18,666 bases of DNA from an uncultured Haloferula sp. Its GTDB lineage: Bacteria > Verrucomicrobiota > Verrucomicrobiae > Verrucomicrobiales > Akkermansiaceae. This document shows, piece by piece, positions 1 through 8,445 of this stretch. Positions within the stretch are counted from its first letter, which is position 1; the number at the start of each line of letters is the position of its first letter. Position numbers and translations under genes: made by a program. The DNA lies in the NCBI GenBank assembly GCA_946885645.1, contig CAMPGU010000045.1:1-18666 (forward strand), given 5' to 3'. The notes below the pieces were generated by a model. The model was given only the letters and a program-made list of their open reading frames with translations, did not search any database and was not told the origin of the DNA.

Positions 1-1
1 C

Positions 2-649
2 GCCTACGGAGAGCATGCCAGGGAAGGTGCCGCCGCCTTTATCGCGCTGGCGGTGCATCTGGAAGAACAGCGGGGAAACGCCCGCGCGCTGCTGGCCTGG
101 GAGCGGGTGCTGGACCTGTGCCGGCCGGATGATTTCCAGCGGGCGGCGGCGATCGCGGGCGTCCAGCGGCTGCGGCCGCTCGCGGCCCCGTGGAATATCG
201 ATCCGCAAAGCGCCATTCCCGTGGTCCTGGAAGCCTCCGTACCCGCCAAGGTTCCCGCCGACTCCTTGGAAGAAGTGCTCACCCGGTGTGCGAACGAGCT
301 AGGCAGGCATTCCTCGGGCCTGATCAAGTTCACGCCGCGGCTGGAGCGCCCGGAACAAAAGGGCACCCCGGCTGCGGTCCTGTCCCTGCAATTCACCGCC
401 GACGGCGTCGGCGCGGCCTCCACCGGCGAGCTCGACTTCCCCCTGCCCGCGGACCCGGAGTTGCTGCGCCGGGAGATTCTTTCGGGCGCTTACAAGCTGG
501 TCGCCTCGCAACTCGCGGCCACCACCGAATTCAATCCCCCGGCCCCGCTTTCCACGGAAGAAAATCCCTCCCGCGCGCTCGAAACGAAGATCACCCGCCT
601 GTGCTGGTCCGAGTTCGGAAAATCGCTCCAGCCGGCACATCGGCCCTAA
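2..649 (+). CDS. TPR-like protein, 3' part only (5' end outside window)
   Basis: The reading frame is open from the left edge to a TAA stop, giving about 215 visible residues. The GTG inside the window is not needed as a start because the frame continues upstream of it. The first 60 residues are Ala/Leu-rich amphipathic helices (AFIALAVHLEEQRG, ALLAWERVLDL) that look like tetratricopeptide repeats. The rest is a mixed alpha/beta region of about 150 residues that I do not recognise. No membrane segment is visible in the part present. It lies 26 bases upstream of the YdjY gene on the same strand and is probably in the same operon. The reading frame is well supported by codon use; the function is unknown. 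Confidence 0.75.
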   Translation, partial: AYGEHAREGAAAFIALAVHLEEQRGNARALLAWERVLDLCRPDDFQRAAAIAGVQRLRPLAAPWNIDPQSAIPVVLEASVPAKVPADSLEEVLTRCANELGRHSSGLIKFTPRLERPEQKGTPAAVLSLQFTADGVGAASTGELDFPLPADPELLRREILSGAYKLVASQLAATTEFNPPAPLSTEENPSRALETKITRLCWSEFGKSLQPAHRP

Positions 650-675
650 GACAACGCTGGACCTGCCCGTTTCCC

Positions 676-1470
676 ATGGGAACGTTCGCCCGCATGTTAC
701 GCGGAATCCTCATTCTCTTCGCCACCGCCGGTCTTCTGAACGCCGATCCAGCCACGGAGCGCGCGGCGGTGGAACCGCGCACGCTTCCCGCCCCCGATCA
801 GCCGGTGGTGGAAAGCCAGCCCGCGGTGAAGGAGCTGGACGCCGAGCGGCTGCAGGTCGGGGAGGTGATCCTCAACCGCAAGACCCGGGAGATCCGCTTC
901 CCCGCCGCCGTGAACATGGCCAGCGGCGAGCTGCTGGAATTCGCCATCGTCCATGCGAACGGAAAGGTGCACGAATCGCTCCTGATCACCAACGTCTCGG
1001 CCACCCACCTGAACCTCGGCTTCAAGTTGCTGCGCTACGAGGGCTCCCCGGAATACTACGCCGCCTATGAGGAGGACGGCAGCATCTCCAACCGCTTTCC
1101 CCAGGTGAAGGAGGAGCAGAAGGCCGCCGCCCGCATCGACATGGGCGTGGAATGGAAGGACCAGGGGAAGACCCGCACGGCGAAGCTCAACGAGTGGATC
1201 TCCAATGCCACCACGGGGCAGGCCATGCCTGCGGACCCGTGGGTGTATGGCGGCTCCATCTTCTACGACGGGAAGTTCCAAGCGGAGGCCACGGGGGATA
1301 TTGCGGCGATCTTCCTCAGTAACGCAGCCCTGATCAATTTCTCCGGGAAGGATAATAATTCCGACGAAGTCTGGCTGCCCTTCCCGAAGCGTGTCCCGCC
1401 GGAGGGCACGAAGGTCACCGTCGTCATCTCCCCGCACAAGAAACCTGCCGAACCCGCCGAAAAGAAATGA
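676..1470 (+). CDS. Secreted YdjY-domain protein
   Basis: 264 residues from the ATG at 676; a second in-frame ATG at 694 would give 258 residues and an equally good signal peptide, and neither has a clear ribosome site. A hydrophobic stretch (GILILFATAGLLNA, about residues 10-23) indicates export. The core at roughly residues 65-125 (KTREIRFPAAVNM, EFAIVHANGKVHESLL, NLGFKLLRY) matches the YdjY family as I remember it, a small domain common in planctomycete and verrucomicrobial secreted proteins with no settled biochemical role. The C-terminus is rich in Lys, Pro and Glu. The stop codon overlaps the start of the next gene (ATGA), so the two are probably translationally coupled. The frame stays open far upstream of 676 but only as a shadow of the preceding gene. 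Confidence 0.85.
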   Translation: MGTFARMLRGILILFATAGLLNADPATERAAVEPRTLPAPDQPVVESQPAVKELDAERLQVGEVILNRKTREIRFPAAVNMASGELLEFAIVHANGKVHESLLITNVSATHLNLGFKLLRYEGSPEYYAAYEEDGSISNRFPQVKEEQKAAARIDMGVEWKDQGKTRTAKLNEWISNATTGQAMPADPWVYGGSIFYDGKFQAEATGDIAAIFLSNAALINFSGKDNNSDEVWLPFPKRVPPEGTKVTVVISPHKKPAEPAEKK

Positions 1471-2615
1471 AAGCAGCACTCTGTCTCGCCATCGCCTCGA
1501 CGATGGCGCTTGCCCACGGGCAAGCCGCGAAGAACCCCTACCTTTCCCTGCAGATCGAGATCAAGGAAGCGATCGCCCGCGGCAACGCGTATCTGGCGAA
1601 GCAGCAGAAGGAGGAAGGAAACTGGGACAACCCCGAACTGCCCGCCTTCACCGCGCTCGCGCTGACGGCCGCCGTGCGCGATCCCGCGGTGGATCGGAAG
1701 AAGGATCTGCCCGCCCATATCGCCAAGGGCTACGATTGGCTGCTCAAGCAGCAGAAGGAAGACGGCGGCATCTACAACAAGGGCCTGTCCGTTTACAACA
1801 CCGCCACCTCCGTGACGGCGCTCACCGCCGCCGACAAGGAAGCCTATGTCCCCGCGATCCTGAAAGGCCGCAAGCACCTGGTGGGCGAGCAATGGGACAC
1901 CGGCGAGAAGGACAAGACGGACGGCAAGTACGATGGCGGCATCGGCTACGGCTCGAAGAACGACCGCTCCGATCTCTCCAATACCTACCTGGCCATCGAG
2001 GCCATGGCGCTCTCCCACAAGGTGGTGGAGGACGGTAGCGACGCGCCGGATCTCGATTGGCAGGCCGCGATCACCTTCCTTTCCCGCTGCCAGAACTTGC
2101 CGGGAAGCAACGACCAGCCCTGGGCTTCCGACGACGAGAAGAACAAGGGCGGCTTCATCTACAATCCCGGCGAGACCAAGGCCGGCGAGGACAAGCTGCC
2201 GGACGGCCGCACCGCCTTGCGCTCCTACGGCTCCATCTCCTACGCGGGCCTGCTCTCGCTCATCTACGCCAAGCTCGGCCCGGACGATCCGCGCGTGAAG
2301 GCGGTGAAGGAATGGCTCTCGAAGAACTACACGCTCGAGGAAAACCCGGGCATGGGCTCCTCCGGCCTCTACTACTACTATCAGACAATGTCCAAGGCGC
2401 TCTCCGCCGCGGGGATCGACAAGCTCAAGCTCGAGAACGGCAAGGAAGCCGACTGGCGAACCGATCTGGCCAACGCGATCCTCAAGAAGCAGCGTGAAGA
2501 CGGCTCCTGGGCGAACAGCGACGGCCGCTGGATGGAATCCAACCCCGTCCTCGCAACCGCTTACAACGTGATGTCGCTGGAGCAGCTCTACTACTCGATC
2601 CCGGAGGAACCTTGA
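1467..2615 (+). CDS. Secreted prenyltransferase/squalene-cyclase-repeat protein
   Basis: 382 residues with an N-terminal signal peptide (cut near residue 19-21). It shows the alpha-toroid repeats of the terpene cyclase/prenyltransferase fold: QQKEEGNW at about 46-53, QQKEDGGIY at 95-103, a helix DLSNTYLAIEAMAL at 169-182, SYGSISYAGLLSLIYA at 253-268 and KQREDGSW at 341-348. These are QxxxGxW-type (QW) motifs. The class II cyclase acid motif (DxDD) is not seen, so squalene cyclisation is unlikely; export also argues against it. Substrate and role are unknown. The start overlaps the stop of the YdjY gene by four bases, and such secreted QW-repeat proteins are common in Planctomycetes and Verrucomicrobia. 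The family is clear, the function is not. Confidence 0.88.
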   Translation: MKAALCLAIASTMALAHGQAAKNPYLSLQIEIKEAIARGNAYLAKQQKEEGNWDNPELPAFTALALTAAVRDPAVDRKKDLPAHIAKGYDWLLKQQKEDGGIYNKGLSVYNTATSVTALTAADKEAYVPAILKGRKHLVGEQWDTGEKDKTDGKYDGGIGYGSKNDRSDLSNTYLAIEAMALSHKVVEDGSDAPDLDWQAAITFLSRCQNLPGSNDQPWASDDEKNKGGFIYNPGETKAGEDKLPDGRTALRSYGSISYAGLLSLIYAKLGPDDPRVKAVKEWLSKNYTLEENPGMGSSGLYYYYQTMSKALSAAGIDKLKLENGKEADWRTDLANAILKKQREDGSWANSDGRWMESNPVLATAYNVMSLEQLYYSIPEEP

Positions 2616-2646
2616 CCCGCCGGCAGGCACGCGCCTTCAGTAAATC

Positions 2647-3219
2647 ATGAAAGGCAGGGAGAGCGGCATGCCCGATGAAGCTCTCTGGAAGGGCTTTTTT
2701 GATCCCGCCGAAGTGGTCTCGCGGCTCGGCTGCACCTCACACCCGGGTGATGTGGTCGAGTTCGGCTGCGGTTACGGGACCTTCACGTTTCCGGTGGCTG
2801 CGGGCCTCGCGGGCACCGTGTACGCCCTGGACATCGATCCGGGTCTGGTCCGCTGGGTGAGCCGGAAAGCCTGCGACGAAGGATTGACGAATGTCCGGGC
2901 CGCCCGGCGGGACTTCATGACCGCCGGTACCGGCTTGGAGAGCGGTTCGATGGTCCACGCGATGCTCTTCAATATCCTGCACATCGAGGAGCCGGAGAAA
3001 CTCCTTGCCGAGGCCTGGCGTGTCTTGGCCCCGGGAGGGATCGCCTCGGTGATCCACTGGAGGAACGACATCCCGACTCCGCGGGGGCCATCGCTCGGGA
3101 TCCGCCCCTCGCCGGACCAGTGCCGGAGCCGGGCGCAGTCAGCCGGCTTCCGGAGCATCCGCGGGATTGCCCTCGGCGATGCAGCGCCGTGGCACTACGG
3201 ACTTTTGCTAGTGAAGTAG
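2647..3219 (+). CDS. Class I SAM-dependent methyltransferase
   Basis: 190 residues with a Rossmann-type SAM-binding core: motif I VVEFGCGYG at 36-44, the acidic residue after strand 2 in YALDIDP (Asp62/Asp64), a strand-4 region around MVHAMLFNILH (102-112) and the post-motif helix and turn EAWRVLAPGG (122-131). This is an ordinary small cytoplasmic methyltransferase; the substrate cannot be told. The start at 2647 is kept because the leading KGRESGMPDE resembles the KIRxSGMP N-terminus I recall from relatives. An alternative ATG at 2668 has a better Shine-Dalgarno (AGGGAGAG, 2656-2663). It follows the squalene-cyclase-repeat gene after 31 bases and may be its operon distal gene, and it converges on the next gene with only 36 bases between the stops. 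Confidence 0.88.
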   Translation: MKGRESGMPDEALWKGFFDPAEVVSRLGCTSHPGDVVEFGCGYGTFTFPVAAGLAGTVYALDIDPGLVRWVSRKACDEGLTNVRAARRDFMTAGTGLESGSMVHAMLFNILHIEEPEKLLAEAWRVLAPGGIASVIHWRNDIPTPRGPSLGIRPSPDQCRSRAQSAGFRSIRGIALGDAAPWHYGLLLVK

Positions 3220-3255
3220 CGCGGGGTGGCGGGACTCCCGGTGCGTCTTCTCCCT

Positions 3256-4797
3256 TTAGCGACCGCCGGGATTGATCAGCTCTTCAAATGCTTGCTCGAG
3301 CGCGTGATCGTCCCCCTCGGCGGGCAAGGGCATGGTCGCCGCAGACTTCAATTGAACGGCCAGATCATCCAGCGGCTGTCCCGCGGTTCCGGAAATCTTC
3401 ACTTTCGCCCACGCGAATCCTCCGGCTCGCCGCGCAAAGGCACCACGCAAACCCGGCGAACCGTTTTCCACACCCGCCGCCGGAAGGCCGATGTTCAATT
3501 CCCCGTCCAGCTTCCCGTCTGCCGCCGCGAACACGCGGCCACTGATGGAAAGCCGCCCCCGGGCACCCAAAAGGAGGTTTTCGATGCCCTTCCGCTCCTT
3601 CTCCATTACCGCCGTCCCCTTGACGTCGAGGTCGAAGCGGGGCTGCCGGTACCATTCCTCGTTCATCTCCGTGGCGAGGAGATCGAAGAAGGGCAGGCCG
3701 GCGGCGGTGGATTCGGAAGAAGTCACGGCGCGGAAAGGAATGCGCGCCCGCAGGGCCGCGTCCTCGCCCGAAGTAAGGCGGACTTCACCCGGTTCGCCGT
3801 TCTCGGGCGATTCCACGGTCGCTGTCAGCCAGGTTCCGAAGGAGGTCCCGAGCAGGGCGGACAGAGGCATGTTCGTGAGCCGGGCTTCGGCCGCGGATTC
3901 TCCCCCGCCCAAGTTCACCGAAGCTTTCGCAGGATTGAGGATCTCGATTTCTCCCTTCCCCGCGCCGGGAGGAGCGAGCCGGATGTTTCCCACCCGCATG
4001 CCGGAGGACTCGAATTGGAAGGACGCGAAAGCCAGATTGTAGTTCCCCCATCCGGGTGCGTTCAGGAGGCCGTTCTTCACCACCAGGTGCGAGGCCGTGC
4101 CTTCCGGATCGTGCATCTGGAGTTCTGCCTCGCAATTCAGGACGACGAAATCCGGCGACTTCTCCTCGCCCATGCGGATATTGAAATTCGCGCTGCGGTA
4201 GCGGAACTGGAACGGCAGGTCGCCGGAGGGCCGTGCCGTGGGCATGGCCGTGCCGGTAGGCCGGTGCAGGACGAGCGAGCCCGCCGAGGCCGCCATTTCC
4301 GGGCCTTTCCAAGTCCCGCCGACCAATTTTGAAAATTCCAAGCCGCCCCTGATGTCCTGCAGTTTCAGGCTCTCCAGGGTCGAATTGCCGGGCCACTTGA
4401 GTTCCACCGCTTGGGCACTCGCACTGACCGGCGTGACACGAAGCTGGGTGATCTTCGGCTCCGCTCCGGTCCATTCGCGGATCCGGCCGGTCACCTTCTC
4501 CTGATAGGCACCGGTATTCAGGTAAACGACCGATGCAAAGAAGGCCAAGCCGAGGAGCACGACCAGACCCACGGCGGCAAGCACTTGGGCGACCCGGAAG
4601 CGCTGCTGCCGTTTCTCCTTCTCTTTCTTCGGCTGCTGGGAGCGGCGCTTGCGCTTCCGCACCTTGTAAACCTGCGATCCATCATCCCGGGTGACCAGCG
4701 TGGCCTCGCCGTCGCGAGGGCCTTCGCCATTGGACCTCAGGCGGTCCATCATCTCATCGATGGAATACTTCTCCGGTTCGGAATCGGAAGCTGGCAT
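3256..4797 (-). CDS. Single-pass membrane protein with AsmA-like periplasmic region
   Basis: 513 residues from the ATG at 4797. A TTG at 4851 would overlap the stop of the secretin gene but adds a poor Pro/Arg-rich leader, so the ATG is preferred. Residues 1-67 are hydrophilic and very basic near the end (KVRKRKRRSQQPKKEKEK), then one membrane helix at about 68-93 (VLAAVGLVVLLGLAFFASVVYL). By the positive-inside rule the N-terminus is cytoplasmic and about 420 residues are periplasmic. That part is beta-rich with repeating short strands (SANFNIRMG, NGLLNAPGWGNYNLAFASF, LRGAFAR) as in AsmA-like proteins, but the similarity is by eye only. It lies 50 bases downstream of the secretin gene on the same strand, which suggests a shared role at the envelope. 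Its precise family is unknown to me. Confidence 0.8.
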   Translation of the reverse strand: MPASDSEPEKYSIDEMMDRLRSNGEGPRDGEATLVTRDDGSQVYKVRKRKRRSQQPKKEKEKRQQRFRVAQVLAAVGLVVLLGLAFFASVVYLNTGAYQEKVTGRIREWTGAEPKITQLRVTPVSASAQAVELKWPGNSTLESLKLQDIRGGLEFSKLVGGTWKGPEMAASAGSLVLHRPTGTAMPTARPSGDLPFQFRYRSANFNIRMGEEKSPDFVVLNCEAELQMHDPEGTASHLVVKNGLLNAPGWGNYNLAFASFQFESSGMRVGNIRLAPPGAGKGEIEILNPAKASVNLGGGESAAEARLTNMPLSALLGTSFGTWLTATVESPENGEPGEVRLTSGEDAALRARIPFRAVTSSESTAAGLPFFDLLATEMNEEWYRQPRFDLDVKGTAVMEKERKGIENLLLGARGRLSISGRVFAAADGKLDGELNIGLPAAGVENGSPGLRGAFARRAGGFAWAKVKISGTAGQPLDDLAVQLKSAATMPLPAEGDDHALEQAFEELINPGGR

Positions 4798-4847
4798 GCA
4801 AATGGAAGTACGTGCGGGGCGTGACGGTCCGCGCGGAATGTCGGGTG

Positions 4848-7316
4848 TCAATTGCCGTGGATTTTCTCGCCCGTGGGATCGAGCACCTTCACGGTCACGA
4901 GGAACAGCACCGCCGTGCGGGTGGGAGCAAAGGCCTCGTTCTTGAACAAGCGGCCGATGACCGGAATGTCGCCGAGGATCGGGGTGCTGTCTTCCACCTT
5001 CTGAACCCGCTCCTGGAGCATCCCGCCCACGGCGATCGTCGCTCCGTCCGCGATGGTGAGGTGCGTGTCCAGTTGGGCCTTCGAGAAGACCGGCATCAGG
5101 ATCTCATTGCGCGTGAGAACCACCCGCGAATCCACCAGACCGGCGATGGAGGCCGGAGTCGCTCCGGACGGGCTGGTGATCGGCGTGCCGTAGTTGATGT
5201 AGCCGTCGAAATCGGTCATGCTGGGTTTCAACGCGAGATCGACGTAGTGACCGTCCGCGCTGACCGTGGGCAAGACGTCGAGCACCACGCCCACCTTCTC
5301 CATGTCGAAGGAAGTCGGCGTCGCGGGCGTGATCGGGATGAGCTGTGCGGCTCCGCCGAAGATCTCGCCGGTATCCAGATCGATGTTGACGTTGCTGCCC
5401 ACCGAGTTCGGAAGCTCCGGGGGCTCGTACTCCGTGGCATAGATCAATTCGCGGATGATCTCCACGGTGGACTGCTGCCCGCTGCGGGTCACCGTCGAAG
5501 GGCTCACCACCAGATCCACGCCGGTCTTCTGCGAGAGTCCCCGCATCATCATGGTGACGTCCGTATTGTTGAGGATCGCATTCATCCAAGCGATGCCGGG
5601 CGCGCGCGAGGTGCCCGGGGAAAAGCCCTGCTGCTGCTCCAGGATGCGGTCGTCGATGGCATCGCCCGTGATGGCCTCGGTGCCGCTGCGGTTCCCGCTG
5701 GTGATCGCTCTCTGGAAGATCGCGCCGGGAGGCAGGTCAAAGTCGCTGAAATTCGCGGGATTCTGCGTGCCGCCGCTCAGGTGGCCGGCCGAAACGCCGG
5801 GGGTAAGCCCGCTGCCGCCGAGGCTGTAGTCTTCCAGCATCCAATCGAAGCCGAGTTCCTCCAGCTCGCTGCTCTGGATCTTGATCATGCGCACCTGCAC
5901 CGCCACCATCTTCGGCTCGGCGCTGGTCAGTTGCTCGACGGCTTGTTCCACCATCGCGAGATTCTCCACGGTATTAACCACGCGCAGCGTGCTGTTGACC
6001 GGGTTGAAATTCGCGCCCGCACCTTCGGGAAAGGCCACTCCCAGCCCCTTCAGCACCTCGACCGCATCGAGGCGCTTAGCGAGAAGACCTTCCGAGGCCT
6101 CCTTGCTTTCAAAGGGATCGAGCACGCCCGCACCTCCCGCGGCGCTGCCGCCCGCGGAAAGGAAATCCGGCGGCACGGTATAGGACCGCGTGATCATATC
6201 GGCGGAAGCCGCACCCGCGGGCCGGATCACCACCGCCCACTCCTGGGGCGCGTAGGTCGTGCGGGTGACCTCCGCGAGATACTTCACCACCTGGGACATC
6301 GGCACGTTCCGGAGCTGGAGATCGATCTCCGTATCCAGGATCCTCCCGGCCACCGCCGGATCGTTGCCGAGTTCGAGGACGAAATTCACGCCCTTGCGGG
6401 ACGGATCGGTCTCGAGCGTGTCCCGCTCGATCGATTGCTGGCGCAGGAAATCGAAGGCTTCCTGGATCTTCACGCCCTCGAAGCTCACCACCGGGAGGAT
6501 GATCCGGTCGAGCTTCTCGGACAGCAGCACGGTGCTGCTGCCGGTCTGGCGGCCGGCTTCCAGCAGGCCGGCCAAATCCTCGTTCGGGCGAACCCTGAGC
6601 TGCCATCCCTCGTCAACCTCTCCCAAGATGACCGCCCGGGCCTCGTCGCGGGCGGCACGATAGTAGTCGGCCTTCAATTGGACGACCGTTTCCATCCCGC
6701 GGCGCGCTGCCTTGTTGGTGGGATCCACCCGCAGCACGTCTTCATAGACCATCTCCGCCTTGTCGAAGTCCCCGAGATTCTTGAAGCCTTCGGCCTTGTA
6801 AAGCAGCAGCCGCACCTCCTCCACGTCCCCGGCATGTTCCAAGGTGGCGGCCGGATTCGTGCGGATCGGATCGTTGATCTGCTCCTGCATCTCGACGGCC
6901 AGCCCGTGGTCCGGCGCGACGTTCTCCGCGAGCACGCTCTCCACGGTCCGGTTGGCACCCTTCACGTCGCCGAGACGCCGCTGCTGGCGGGCTTGCTCCA
7001 CGGAAGCCTGCACCAGCCGCTCGGTGGCGGCATCCCGCATCGCGGCCGTGGCCGGAGCGGCGGGCAGAAGCGCGCGCGCTTCAGTATAAGCTTTCACGGC
7101 ATCCGCCCATTTGCCCGCCTCGTAGGCTTCGTCGCCTTGCTTGAGCAGTTCCTGCGCTTGCTGCGCATTGGCCGCACGGCGCTGGAGTTCCGCCTGGGCG
7201 AGGGCTGAAGTTCCCTGAGCGGCCAGCGGCTGCCAGAGGAGGAGACAGGTCAGGGGCGCGATCGCAAGCAAGCGGGCGCGGGTCGTGACGGTATGGAAAC
7301 GATCGGAGATCGGCAT
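4848..7316 (-). CDS. Amuc_1098-type secretin, outer-membrane pore with TPR N-terminus
   Basis: 822 residues from the ATG at 7316, with a signal peptide at 1-34 (LLAIAPLTCLLLWQPLAAQ). An upstream ATG at 7382 overlaps the ribF stop but adds 22 residues that look non-coding. After the signal come TPR-like helices (residues 50-85 and 165-215), a short secretin N-domain (FEGVKIQEAFDFLRQQS, 279-295, and LQLRNVPMSQVVKYLAEV, 333-350), an N1-like unit (STLRVVNTVENLAMVEQAV, 442-460) and a C-terminal secretin beta-barrel domain. The barrel has the hallmark GDIPVIGRLF at 782-791. Length and layout match the Amuc_1098 family, the outer-membrane component of the verrucomicrobial type IV pilus-like system. 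The usual Amuc_1099-1102 type partners are not in the window. Family assignment is strong; its job here is inferred. Confidence 0.93.
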   Translation of the reverse strand: MPISDRFHTVTTRARLLAIAPLTCLLLWQPLAAQGTSALAQAELQRRAANAQQAQELLKQGDEAYEAGKWADAVKAYTEARALLPAAPATAAMRDAATERLVQASVEQARQQRRLGDVKGANRTVESVLAENVAPDHGLAVEMQEQINDPIRTNPAATLEHAGDVEEVRLLLYKAEGFKNLGDFDKAEMVYEDVLRVDPTNKAARRGMETVVQLKADYYRAARDEARAVILGEVDEGWQLRVRPNEDLAGLLEAGRQTGSSTVLLSEKLDRIILPVVSFEGVKIQEAFDFLRQQSIERDTLETDPSRKGVNFVLELGNDPAVAGRILDTEIDLQLRNVPMSQVVKYLAEVTRTTYAPQEWAVVIRPAGAASADMITRSYTVPPDFLSAGGSAAGGAGVLDPFESKEASEGLLAKRLDAVEVLKGLGVAFPEGAGANFNPVNSTLRVVNTVENLAMVEQAVEQLTSAEPKMVAVQVRMIKIQSSELEELGFDWMLEDYSLGGSGLTPGVSAGHLSGGTQNPANFSDFDLPPGAIFQRAITSGNRSGTEAITGDAIDDRILEQQQGFSPGTSRAPGIAWMNAILNNTDVTMMMRGLSQKTGVDLVVSPSTVTRSGQQSTVEIIRELIYATEYEPPELPNSVGSNVNIDLDTGEIFGGAAQLIPITPATPTSFDMEKVGVVLDVLPTVSADGHYVDLALKPSMTDFDGYINYGTPITSPSGATPASIAGLVDSRVVLTRNEILMPVFSKAQLDTHLTIADGATIAVGGMLQERVQKVEDSTPILGDIPVIGRLFKNEAFAPTRTAVLFLVTVKVLDPTGEKIHGN

Positions 7317-7378
7317 CGGGGTTTCCGGGTTGTATAGAGAGCCGCTTTCAACAGGGTAAGCGGAAAATCCGGGAAATT
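7317..7378 (-). promoter_or_regulatory. AT-richer leader between ribF and secretin; possible promoter
   Basis: This 62-base stretch is clearly less GC-rich than its neighbours and contains TATACA on the minus strand (7334-7339). The best element 17 bases upstream is only TTACCC. The composition supports the secretin start at 7316 and suggests the secretin can be expressed separately from ribF. Promoter identity is weak. Confidence 0.3.
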
Positions 7379-8380
7379 TCATCGATTTCCGGCCTCATCC
7401 CCACGAAGTATATACATCGCCTGCTGCGCATCCCGGACGATCTGTTGCTTCAACTCCTCAAGCGACCCGAACTTCTTTTCAGGGCGCAAATCCGCGACGA
7501 ATTCCACCTCCAGCACCTTCCCGTAGAGATCGCCGGAGAAGTCGAAAAGGTGGACTTCGAGCGAACGGCTTTCGCCATCCACGGTCGGCCGCACTCCGAG
7601 GTTCGCGACGCCCCCGAAACGCCGCTCCCCTTCCCTCGCGCGGACCGCCCAGACGCCGTCCGGCGGGAATTGCTCCTCGCCGCGCTCCACATTGGCCGTG
7701 GGAAAGCCGATCTGCCGCCCGAGCCGCCGGCCCTCCACCACCCGGCCCTCGACGGTATAGGGACGGCCGAGCATTTTCGCCGCCGCCTCCAGATTGCCAT
7801 CCCGGATCGCCTGGCGGATGCGGGTGCTGCTGATGCGCTCCCCCTCCATCATCACCGGCGGCACGGCGTCCAGGTGGAAGCCCAGCTCGCCCGAAAGCCT
7901 TGCCAGCAGGGCCACATCCCCTTGCCGCGATTTCCCGAAACGCCAGTCCTCGCCGACCGCGATGGTCCTCACGTCCGCCGCGGCGATCTCCCGCGCGAAA
8001 AGCTCCGCCTCCTGTCCGGCCCGCTCCAGGTCGAAGGGTAGGGCGAGCAGGAAATCCACGCCCATGCGCCCCAGGATCTCCGCCTTGTGGTCCAGCGAGG
8101 CGAGCAGGCGGCGCGGGGCTTTCGCCGGGGCCAGCACGCGGATCGGATACGGATCGAAGGTGAGCACGCCGCAGGTGCCGCCCGCGCGGGCGCGGCCCTC
8201 CAGAGCCCGCGCGATCACCGCCTGATGTCCCAGGTGCACTCCGTCGAAGACCCCCAGAGCCAGATGGTGCGGACCCTTCGCCCGCGCGAGTTCGTCGATC
8301 CCGGTGAAACGCAGCACGCGGGAACCTGAGCAGAAGGCGGGGGATTCCGACAGCGATTTCACCACCGCGCCGGAGCGCAT
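7379..8380 (-). CDS. ribF: Bifunctional riboflavin kinase / FMN adenylyltransferase
   Basis: 333 residues, the usual RibF size. It phosphorylates riboflavin to FMN and adenylates FMN to FAD in the cytoplasm. The N-terminal adenylyltransferase domain shows GVFDGVHLGHQ (43-53), FDPYPIRVL (75-83) and ISSTRIRQAI (183-192). The C-terminal kinase domain shows GRQIGFPTAN (221-230), LGVRPT (261-266) and EVHLFDFSGDLYG (275-287) with the catalytic glutamate. The ATG at 8380 is chosen because GAGG lies about seven bases upstream and the frame beyond it is not RibF-like. The stop overlaps an in-frame ATG of the downstream secretin frame (ATGA at 7379-7382), though the more likely secretin start is 63 bases further on. 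All key motifs are intact. Confidence 0.97.
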   Translation of the reverse strand: MRSGAVVKSLSESPAFCSGSRVLRFTGIDELARAKGPHHLALGVFDGVHLGHQAVIARALEGRARAGGTCGVLTFDPYPIRVLAPAKAPRRLLASLDHKAEILGRMGVDFLLALPFDLERAGQEAELFAREIAAADVRTIAVGEDWRFGKSRQGDVALLARLSGELGFHLDAVPPVMMEGERISSTRIRQAIRDGNLEAAAKMLGRPYTVEGRVVEGRRLGRQIGFPTANVERGEEQFPPDGVWAVRAREGERRFGGVANLGVRPTVDGESRSLEVHLFDFSGDLYGKVLEVEFVADLRPEKKFGSLEELKQQIVRDAQQAMYILRGDEAGNR

Positions 8381-8408
8381 TTTCACCCTCAGCCCATCGT
8401 TTCGCTGG

Positions 8409-8433
8409 ACCTCCCGCCGCGGCCCGCGGAGGT
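8409..8433 (+). promoter_or_regulatory. Hairpin that could cover the ribosome site of the TPR gene
   Basis: ACCTCC at 8409-8414 is an exact inverted repeat of GGAGGT at 8428-8433 with a GC-rich 13-base loop. GGAGGT is a full anti-16S match but ends 12 bases before the ATG at 8446, slightly far. In the plus-strand transcript the hairpin would hide it. The region between the divergent ribF and TPR genes is only 65 bases, so their promoters must lie here or inside the coding sequences. Confidence 0.35.
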
Positions 8434-8445
8434 TCGCGCCTACAC

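Noticed and set aside
190..675. Upstream extension of the YdjY frame
   Set aside because: It overlaps the preceding gene fully, is Arg/Gly-rich and precedes a good signal peptide at 676 or 694.
1263..2630. 455-codon minus-strand frame across the YdjY and squalene-cyclase-repeat genes
   Set aside because: Shadow frame of two well-supported plus-strand genes, with no ribosome site or domain.
3220..3255. Terminator between the convergent methyltransferase and AsmA-like genes
   Set aside because: Only a very short GGGA/TCCC stem is present and no T-tract, too weak to call.
4812..7208. 798-codon open frame on the plus strand
   Set aside because: It is antisense to the secretin gene, His/Arg/Gly-rich with no domain or signal, and arises from the GC-rich third positions of the real gene.
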